Notes under the pieces: model-generated | What the model was told of the DNA's origin: nothing | What the model saw: only the letters and a program-made list of their open reading frames with translations | Database searches by the model: none | Assembly: GCA_013153455.1 (NCBI GenBank) | Contig: JAADEK010000028.1 | Coordinates: 1 to 10,770, forward strand | Reading direction: 5' to 3' | Length of the DNA: 10,770 nucleotides | DNA from: Aquificota bacterium | Lineage (GTDB): Bacteria; Aquificota; Aquificia; Aquificales; Aquificaceae | Shown: one piece after another, positions 5,712-10,770 of the stretch | How the letters are laid out: every line of letters begins with the position of its first letter | Numbering within the stretch: position 1 is the first letter of the stretch | Made by a program: the position numbers and the translations under genes

Positions 5712-7362
5712 TATTATCCTTCTCCTGATTGCCCTCGGAGCTGGTGTATACGTGGGAAAGACCGTTCTCGGTTCGCGTCCCTCTGGTGTCGGCGTTCAGA
5801 CGCAGACCGTAGTTGAGGAGGCAAAACAGAGGGCGGACGAGATAATAAGGGAAGCGAAGGAAAAGGCGGAGCAGATACTAAAGGAGGCAAAGGAGACCGC
5901 CCAGAGGGTTCTCAGGGAAGCGGAGCAAAAGGCGGAGAAGCTCATCCGCGAAGCAAAGGAAGAGGTTGAGAAGATAAAGGAGGAGGTGGAAAGGAGGAAA
6001 AAGGAGCTAAAGGAACGTGAGGAAAGCCTTCAGGCTAAGGAGAGACACCTTGACAGGCGGTGGGAAGCCCTTGACAGGCGCGAGGAGGAACTCCTCCACA
6101 GGGAAAGGGAGCTCAAGGAGCTTGAAAGGAGCCTTGACTCCTTCAGGGCACAGCTGAGGGAAAGGGAGGAAGAGCTACAAAGGGAGAAGAAGGAGGTTGA
6201 GGAGTTAAAGCAAAAGGAGCTTGAGGAGCTTCAGCGAATAGCGCGCCTGACGATAGAGGAAGCCCGTCAGGAGATTCTAAAGAGGGTAGAGGAGGAGGCA
6301 AAGAGGGACGCGGTGAAGCTTATGAAGGTTATAGAGGAGGACGCGAGGAGAAAGGCGGAGTTTGAGGCGAAGAAGATAATAGCGACCGCGACGCAACGCC
6401 TCTCTCCCCAGATAGCTATAAACTACACGACCACGACGGTTGAGCTTCCGAGCAACGAGTTTAAGGGCAGGATAATCGGAAGGGAGGGAAGGAACATAAG
6501 GACGTTTGAGATTCTCACGGGCGTTGACCTTATCATAGACGACACGCCGGATGTTGTCACGATTTCCTCCTTTGACCCCCTCAGGCGCGAGATGGCGAAA
6601 GAAGCCCTCCAGAGGCTCATAGCGGACGGGAGGATACACCCCGCGCGTATAGAGGAGGTCGTTGACGAGGTAAAGAGGGAGTTTGACGAGAAGATAAGGA
6701 AGATAGGCGAGGAGACGGTCTACGAGCTTGACCTTCACGACATAAACCCGGGACTTTACTACTACATAGGGAAGCTTTACTTCAGGACGAGCTACTCCCA
6801 GAACGTTCTCCTTCACTCAAAGGAGGTCGCATACCTCGCGGGTCTTATGGCGGAGGAGCTCGGTCTTGACGCTAAGCTCGCGAGGAGGGCGGGTCTCCTT
6901 CACGACATCGGGAAGGCTATATCGCACGAGCTGGGGGGTTCGCACACGGATATAGGTGTTGAGCTTGCAAAGAAATACGGGGAGCCCGATGCGGTCATAA
7001 ACGCTATAAAGGCTCACCACGACGAGGAGCCCGTGAGATACCCGGAGGTGGCGCTCGTTTGCGCTGCGGACGCGCTTTCCGCTGCAAGACCGGGAGCGCG
7101 CAGGGAGACGCTTGAAGCCTACATAAAGCGTCTTGAAAAACTTGAGGAGATAGTGAAGTCCTTCAAGGGTGTCGCCAACGCTTACGCGGTTCAGGCGGGA
7201 AGGGAGGTAAGGGTAATCGTGAACCCCGAGGAGATTTCTGACGAGGAAGCTTACCTCCTTTCTAAGGAGATAGCTAAGAAGATAGAGGAGGAGCTTGACT
7301 TCCCGGGTCAGATAAAGGTCGTCGTTATAAGGGAAACGAGGCACGTTGAATACGCGCGCTGA
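5698..7362 (+). CDS. rny: Ribonuclease Y
   Basis: This is a membrane-anchored endoribonuclease that starts mRNA decay, cutting single-stranded AU-rich sites. Its 554 residues hold all RNase Y domains in order. A single N-terminal transmembrane segment (about 3-24) has no cleavable signal features. A very long, highly charged coiled coil spans about 38-225. A KH RNA-binding domain from about 242 carries the GxxG loop in GRIIGREGRNIR. The HD phosphohydrolase domain has His373, the His402-Asp403 pair in LLHDIGKA and His440-His441-Asp442. All metal-binding positions appear intact. The start is fixed by AAGGAGG. It overlaps fau by 14 bases and ends in the loop of a rho-independent terminator. The glutamate/lysine/arginine content of the coiled coil is extreme, as expected in a hyperthermophile. 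Confidence 0.96.
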   Translation: MDVLSIILLLIALGAGVYVGKTVLGSRPSGVGVQTQTVVEEAKQRADEIIREAKEKAEQILKEAKETAQRVLREAEQKAEKLIREAKEEVEKIKEEVERRKKELKEREESLQAKERHLDRRWEALDRREEELLHRERELKELERSLDSFRAQLREREEELQREKKEVEELKQKELEELQRIARLTIEEARQEILKRVEEEAKRDAVKLMKVIEEDARRKAEFEAKKIIATATQRLSPQIAINYTTTTVELPSNEFKGRIIGREGRNIRTFEILTGVDLIIDDTPDVVTISSFDPLRREMAKEALQRLIADGRIHPARIEEVVDEVKREFDEKIRKIGEETVYELDLHDINPGLYYYIGKLYFRTSYSQNVLLHSKEVAYLAGLMAEELGLDAKLARRAGLLHDIGKAISHELGGSHTDIGVELAKKYGEPDAVINAIKAHHDEEPVRYPEVALVCAADALSAARPGARRETLEAYIKRLEKLEEIVKSFKGVANAYAVQAGREVRVIVNPEEISDEEAYLLSKEIAKKIEEELDFPGQIKVVVIRETRHVEYAR

Positions 7363-7380
7363 AAGCGCGCGTCTTTTATA
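7352..7380 (+). terminator. Rho-independent terminator overlapping the rny stop codon
   Basis: A perfect 8-bp stem, ACGCGCGC (7352-7359) with GCGCGCGT (7365-7372), encloses a TGAAA loop and is followed by CTTTTATACTTTT. The rny TGA (7360-7362) forms the first three loop bases. It ends the pheT/6S/fau/rny transcription unit just before dnaJ. Confidence 0.85.
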
Positions 7381-7397
7381 CTTTTCATAAAAATTTT

Positions 7398-7430
7398 TAA
7401 TGGAATCTTAAGGGGATGGGCTTGATACTA
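7398..7430 (+). promoter_or_regulatory. Candidate dnaJ promoter
   Basis: The 65 bases after the rny terminator stem lead to dnaJ. GATACT (7424-7429) resembles a -10 box and lies 8 bases before the ATG, which would make the mRNA leaderless or nearly so. No convincing -35 element, CIRCE element or sigma-32-type box is visible. The call is tentative. Confidence 0.35.
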
Positions 7431-7437
7431 AACTTTT

Positions 7438-8517
7438 ATGGAAAACAAGGTTAAGGATTTTTACGCGGTTCTCGGTGTTTCGCGAAACGCAACGAAGGAG
7501 GAGATAAAGAAGGCTTACAGGAAGCTCGTTCGTCTTTATCACCCCGATATAAACCCGGACCCGAGCGCGGAAGAGAAGTTCAAGGAGATAAACGAGGCTT
7601 ACCACGTTCTCGTTGACGACGAAAGGAGGGCGCGGTATGACGCTCTTTTGAGGAGCGGGGACGAGAGGGGTTTTAGGAGTTTCCTTGAGTATATACAGGA
7701 GTTTGTGGAGAGCATTATAAGGCAGGAGAGGGGTAAAAAGAGAAGACCGAGGAAGGGACAGGATATAAAGATGAAACTCGCCCTTACGCTTGAGGAAGCG
7801 GGTCTGGGTTGTGAGAAGGAGATTACTTACAACAGGTGGGCGGACTGTCCCGATTGCGGTGGTGCGGGCGTGAGGGGGGAAGCGAAAACGGTTGTGTGTC
7901 ATGCGTGTAACGGGGAGGGCAGGCGCGTCAGCGGTATCTTTAACTTTCCCCGCCCTTGCTCCGTTTGTAAGGGGAAGGGTTTTATAGTGACGAACCCGTG
8001 CCCTACGTGCTACGGGAGGGGAAGGGTTTCGGTGAGACACACGATACGTGTGAGCATACCCCCGGGAACCGAGGAGGGGGATGTTTTGAAGGTTCCCAAG
8101 AAGGGACACCTCGGATACTTCGGGGGTCCGCCGGGAGACCTTCACCTTAAGGTCGTTCTGAAGGAACACCCTGTTTTTAAGAAGGTGGGGAAGGACTTGC
8201 ACGTTGAGAAGGTCATAAGCTTCCCCGTAGCTGTCCTCGGCGGAACCGTGAGGGTTCCGACGCTTGAGGGGGAAGAGGAGGTCTTTATACAGCCCGGGAC
8301 CGAGTGCGGTTCAACAAAAACCCTCCCGGGAAAGGGTTACCCGTATGAGGGGGGTAGGGGAGACCTCATCGTTCACATACGCATAGGCGTCCCGAAGGAT
8401 ATATCAAGGAAGGAAAGGAAGCTCATAGAGAAGCTCGCGAAATTAATGGGCGAGGAGAATGTATACAGGGAAGAGGGGTTTGTTGAGAGGATTGCGAGGA
8501 TGGTGAAGCGTAATTAA
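7438..8517 (+). CDS. dnaJ: Chaperone DnaJ, type I without Gly/Phe-rich linker
   Basis: This Hsp40 co-chaperone stimulates DnaK ATPase and delivers unfolded clients (cytoplasm). It has 359 residues. The J domain is at about 6-70 with the catalytic HPD at 35-37. The linker at about 71-110 is charged and aromatic, not Gly/Phe-rich. The zinc-binding domain has four CxxCxGxG motifs: CPDCGGAG (137-144), CHACNGEG (154-161), CSVCKGKG (174-181) and CPTCYGRG (188-195). The C-terminal substrate-binding beta domains then run from about 200 to 345. ATG 7438 is the first start after an in-frame TAA at 7429, and there is no Shine-Dalgarno. DnaK and GrpE genes are not in the window. The missing linker suggests a second, specialised DnaJ (DnaJ2-like); whether another copy exists cannot be judged here. 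Its stop overlaps the convergent methyltransferase stop by 4 bases. Confidence 0.95.
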   Translation: MENKVKDFYAVLGVSRNATKEEIKKAYRKLVRLYHPDINPDPSAEEKFKEINEAYHVLVDDERRARYDALLRSGDERGFRSFLEYIQEFVESIIRQERGKKRRPRKGQDIKMKLALTLEEAGLGCEKEITYNRWADCPDCGGAGVRGEAKTVVCHACNGEGRRVSGIFNFPRPCSVCKGKGFIVTNPCPTCYGRGRVSVRHTIRVSIPPGTEEGDVLKVPKKGHLGYFGGPPGDLHLKVVLKEHPVFKKVGKDLHVEKVISFPVAVLGGTVRVPTLEGEEEVFIQPGTECGSTKTLPGKGYPYEGGRGDLIVHIRIGVPKDISRKERKLIEKLAKLMGEENVYREEGFVERIARMVKRN

Positions 8518-9356
8518 TCCGAAGAGAGAACAACGAGGGTTTTACTCTTCAGGGGAAAGTTTGCTATTAATAGCTCCCTTCCCCTTTTGTTTCTTCCGGT
8601 GAAGCTACTCATACCGTAGTTTTGTGTCCACTCAAGTATGTAAAAGTCCTTGTAGAGTTCCCTTATGAGTTCGTTGTCGTCGTAGGTTATGAGGACTTTG
8701 TGCTGTGTTTTTTCTACTTCTTTTCGGAGTCTGAAGTGGTCAAAACACGCGTGAAGGTCTCCCCTCTTTCCGTATAGTCTTGAGTCCTTGTTTGCGAAGT
8801 AGGGAGGGTCAAGGTATATCACGACATCCTCGCCCTCCATCCTCAAAAGGTGGGAATAGTCCCCGTGGAAGAATTCAATCCTCTTGAGTATCGGAGCCAC
8901 CTTCCTGAGGCGCTCTACGGAGCTCGTTGTGAAGCGCTTTCTGAAGGCTTGTTCCGAATACCCACCGCTGTCCACCGTTCCGGAGAAGGTTATACGGTTG
9001 AGGACGAAAAACTCAACCGCTCTTTGAAGACAATTCCTTTCCTCATTTCGTCTCTTCAGGAGAGTGTTAAAGAGTTCCCGCCCGTTACGAAATCTTTCCT
9101 TAATCTTTACAACCTCACGTATCAGGGTTTCAGAATCTTCCTTCAATGTCTTCCAAAAGCAGTAAACGTCCTCGTTTACGTCCCCTCCTATATATCTTCT
9201 GTTTGGGTATAGTTGGGCGAGGTAGAGAGTGAGGGAGCCTCCCCCGAACATAGGCTCCCTGAACTCCTTGAAGTCTTTGGGGACGAATCGGGCGAGGAAC
9301 TTTACGACCCTTGATTTCCCGCCCGGATACCTGAGGGGACTCCTAACCATACTCAT
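8514..9356 (-). CDS. D12-class N6-adenine DNA methyltransferase (Dam-like)
   Basis: This alpha-type adenine methyltransferase adds a methyl group to N6 of adenine in a specific duplex site, using S-adenosylmethionine. Its 280 residues are typical of the family. PLRYPGGK (7-14) and EPMFGGGS (34-41) form the AdoMet-binding start. LNRITFSG and the FRKRF region (119-142) are family-conserved. The catalytic DPPY is at 183-186, [11 protein letters not shown] lies at 219-229, and the [22 protein letters not shown] ending (from 246) is typical of D12 enzymes. Members include Dam, DpnII and MboI (GATC) and EcoRV (GATATC); the specificity is not readable from the protein. Two starts are possible: ATG 9356, overlapping the upstream stop as ATGA, or ATG 9350, better spaced (7 bases) from GGAAGGGG. 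It pairs with the endonuclease gene upstream. Local GC is about 40%, lower than its neighbours, suggesting acquisition. Confidence 0.9.
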   Translation of the reverse strand: MSMVRSPLRYPGGKSRVVKFLARFVPKDFKEFREPMFGGGSLTLYLAQLYPNRRYIGGDVNEDVYCFWKTLKEDSETLIREVVKIKERFRNGRELFNTLLKRRNEERNCLQRAVEFFVLNRITFSGTVDSGGYSEQAFRKRFTTSSVERLRKVAPILKRIEFFHGDYSHLLRMEGEDVVIYLDPPYFANKDSRLYGKRGDLHACFDHFRLRKEVEKTQHKVLITYDDNELIRELYKDFYILEWTQNYGMSSFTGRNKRGRELLIANFPLKSKTLVVLSSD

Positions 9357-10459
9357 ACCCCTTCCAAGATTACCCTAAATTTGTTCGCTTCCGATTCCCT
9401 TATCAACTCCTCAAAAAACTTCCTGTTCCTTGAACCTTTTATTACACTCAGTATTTCATTCCCTTCATAGGTTCCCTTAAGTCTTGACGAAGTCATCTTG
9501 AGAACGGGCTCCCATCGGGAGCAGGGCTTGCCTTCCAGTTTGAGCTCCTCAAGGTTCGTGTAGAGAATCATCTTCAAAAGGGCGTCTTTTACGTCTCCGG
9601 GCTTCGGGAGCTTTGAGCGTGAGGAGTGTTTTGCTTCTATGAGCTTGCACCCTTCCGTATCAATCTCATCAACCGTCAGATGGTAAAGACCCCCGAGGTA
9701 GTTTCTTACCGTTAGCCGAGCCTTCGGAAGATTTGAAAGCCTTTCTTTTGGTTGTATGGTTCTCGTTTCCCTTCCCTGTGCCCTCTTTGATTTCTTCCTT
9801 GAAAAGTTTTTGAAGGCTTCCGCCCCTTCTTTTAGTTTATTGAGCATCTTATGAAGTCCTTTCAAGGATGGGAGTTCTATCCCGTATTTTTCCGATATTT
9901 CTTTGTATGCGGATTGTGCCCTATTTAGGACATTTTCAAGGTTTTTCATCTCAAGCTCATTAAGATTCCAGTGAAGTGCGGAGGCGTTGTATTCCGAAAG
10001 CTCGCGTAGCTTTTCCCTTACAAATCCTTCGTCAAATCTCTGTTGTGTAAGCGCCCTTATCAACTCTCCCCTTTTGTTTTTCCTTTCTTTGAGTTTCGCA
10101 AACGAGTAGTAAGCGACGATTACGTAGACGTTGAGAAGGCTCAAAAGGGCTACCGTGTCCCACTGGAGATAATCCGTATCCGAGCCCTTCCCCTCGTCCT
10201 TAACAATCGGGACTATTGCTACTGTTTTTGAAACCGGTTGAAAGAGGCAGTCGTAAACCCTCGCGTAGGGGTAGCTCCTCGTTCTTTTCGGTGATACCCA
10301 TCTTGATATCGCAAAGAATGCCCTCTCGCTCCTGAGTATAAAGGCGGGAGGAGCGAGGTTCACGTCAAACACATCAAGCGAAGGGAATGAAAGTTCGGGG
10401 AGAGGCGTCCCTATAACCTTTTTGTATCTTAAGTTCTTTATCTTTGCTTCAAGATGCAT
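9353..10459 (-). CDS. Predicted type II restriction endonuclease, PD-(D/E)xK-like
   Basis: This 368-residue protein is assigned partly from context: it is the first gene of a two-gene unit with the DNA methyltransferase and overlaps it by 1-4 bases. In the sequence, LTVDEID (261-267) followed eight residues later by EAK (275-277) fits the D...(D/E)xK metal site of PD-(D/E)xK nucleases, with a basic stretch (SSRSKLPKPGD) and a helix after it. The N-terminal half has a hydrophobic strand pattern (TVAIVPIVKDEG, 79-90; VALLSLLNVYVIVAYY, 103-118). It then has a lysine/glutamate-rich helical part at about 120-245 that could be a linker or recognition domain. I cannot name the subtype. GTGAGGT lies 9 bases before the ATG. 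GC is about 38-42% in sampled lines, against about 60% in pheT, consistent with horizontal transfer. The reading frame is intact. Confidence 0.7.
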   Translation of the reverse strand: MHLEAKIKNLRYKKVIGTPLPELSFPSLDVFDVNLAPPAFILRSERAFFAISRWVSPKRTRSYPYARVYDCLFQPVSKTVAIVPIVKDEGKGSDTDYLQWDTVALLSLLNVYVIVAYYSFAKLKERKNKRGELIRALTQQRFDEGFVREKLRELSEYNASALHWNLNELEMKNLENVLNRAQSAYKEISEKYGIELPSLKGLHKMLNKLKEGAEAFKNFSRKKSKRAQGRETRTIQPKERLSNLPKARLTVRNYLGGLYHLTVDEIDTEGCKLIEAKHSSRSKLPKPGDVKDALLKMILYTNLEELKLEGKPCSRWEPVLKMTSSRLKGTYEGNEILSVIKGSRNRKFFEELIRESEANKFRVILEGV

Positions 10460-10513
10460 TACTGAACTACCTCACTGTTATCCCTCATTATTTTCCTTAA
10501 AATAAGTGCTGGG
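10460..10513. promoter_or_regulatory. Divergent restriction-module/ispH promoter region
   Basis: These 54 AT-rich bases separate two divergent genes. Toward ispH, TTAAAATAAG (10497-10506) gives the same -10-like TAAAAT seen before pheT, 10 bases from the ATG. Toward the endonuclease gene, the strand reads AAAATAATGAGGGATAACAG and then the ribosome binding site GTGAGGT. No inverted repeat typical of a C-protein operator is obvious. The promoter calls are inferred. Confidence 0.4.
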
Positions 10514-10770
10514 ATGGTTGAGATAGTTGTGGCGAAGCACGCGGGGTTTTGTTTCGGTGTCAAGCGGGCGGTAAAGCTCGCGGAAGAGAGCCTGAACAGC
10601 TCAGAAGGAGAGGTCTACACACTGGGTCCAATCATACACAACCCCCAAGAGGTTGAAAGGCTAAAGAAACTCGGTATAAAGCCCGGAAAAAAGGAAGAGC
10701 TGAAGCCCGGGAGCACCGTAATCATACGCTCCCACGGTATACCGCCCCAAGAGGAGGAAAGGCTCAAGGA
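10514..10770 (+). CDS. ispH: 4-hydroxy-3-methylbut-2-enyl diphosphate reductase (IspH/LytB), 5' part
   Basis: This is the last enzyme of the MEP isoprenoid pathway, converting HMBPP to IPP and DMAPP with a [4Fe-4S] cluster. Only the first 85 residues are in the window; the gene runs off the right edge (family length is usually about 290-320). HAGFCFGVKRAV places the first cluster cysteine at residue 13. GPIIHNP gives His42 and IIRSHGIPP gives His74, the two histidines that bind the diphosphate. ATG 10514 gives the canonical N-terminus MVEIVVAKHAGFCFGV. No good Shine-Dalgarno precedes it, and a TAAAAT box lies 10 bases upstream. The gene diverges from the restriction module. Confidence 0.96.
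   Translation, partial: MVEIVVAKHAGFCFGVKRAVKLAEESLNSSEGEVYTLGPIIHNPQEVERLKKLGIKPGKKEELKPGSTVIIRSHGIPPQEEERLK

Noticed and set aside
6277-7344. Two minus-strand open frames opposite rny
   Set aside because: They mirror the codon pattern of the KH/HD part of RNase Y and show no family motif or start signal.
7381-7437. CIRCE-like heat-shock operator before dnaJ
   Set aside because: No nine-base inverted repeat with the TTAGCACTC/GAGTGCTAA pattern is present.
7408-8202. Long open frame on the minus strand opposite dnaJ (264 codons)
   Set aside because: It is antisense to a clear DnaJ, has no recognisable domain or ribosome binding site, and arises from the low stop-codon content of the complementary strand.
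9488-9530. GCTCCC/GGGAGC inverted repeat in the endonuclease gene (near 9510-9524)
   Set aside because: The six-base arms are short, lie inside a coding region and have no T-run, so there is no support for a terminator or operator.
1-10770. CRISPR arrays, tRNA or rRNA genes, insertion sequences, transposases
   Set aside because: No regularly spaced repeats, cloverleaf sequences, terminal inverted repeats or transposase motifs were seen on either strand.

Overview
The window most likely comes from a thermophilic, deep-branching bacterium of the Aquificales (Aquifex/Hydrogenobacter-like). The pointers are proteins very rich in Glu, Lys and Arg, TusA/DsrE/DsrF-type sulfur-carrier proteins, an RNase Y, a DnaJ without a Gly/Phe linker, and a gene order around pheT, 6S RNA, fau, rny, dnaJ and ispH that resembles what I recall for Aquifex. 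The placement is inference; no 16S gene is present. Base composition is roughly 50-60% GC in the housekeeping genes and nearer 40% in the restriction-modification genes.

Layout. (1) 1-810: the 3' half of lepA on the + strand. (2) 769-2613, minus strand: a compact operon reading tusA, a DsrE/TusD-like gene, a DsrF/TusC-like gene and panE. Its last gene overlaps the lepA tail by 42 bp in the convergent sense. (3) 2653-7380, + strand: pheT, then a well-folding 6S RNA candidate, then fau (TTG start, ribosome binding site inside a small hairpin), then rny, which overlaps fau by 14 bp. The run ends in a perfect rho-independent terminator whose loop contains the rny stop codon. (4) 7438-8517, +: a type I DnaJ. 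(5) 8514-10459, minus: a two-gene restriction-modification module made of a predicted PD-(D/E)xK-type endonuclease and a D12-class adenine methyltransferase. (6) 10514-10770, +: the 5' end of ispH (lytB).

How the parts work together. The tusA/dsrE/dsrF genes probably form a sulfur-relay set acting on protein-bound persulfides in the cytoplasm. pheT supplies the phenylalanyl-tRNA synthetase beta chain. 6S RNA next to fau recalls the ssrS-ygfA arrangement of other bacteria. RNase Y is the membrane-anchored initiator of mRNA decay.

The two most notable signals go beyond single genes. First, reading the whole window I found no GATC, GTAC, TCGA, CTAG or GGCC at all, against roughly 42 expected of each at equal base frequencies, while other palindromic 4-mers are common; a D12 methyltransferase of the kind that often reads GATC sits in the same window. 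Second, the genes that begin transcription units (pheT, tusA, dnaJ, ispH) lack a convincing Shine-Dalgarno and have an AT-rich -10-like element only 5-8 bases before the ATG, whereas operon-internal genes have clear ribosome binding sites. This suggests leaderless or nearly leaderless first genes.
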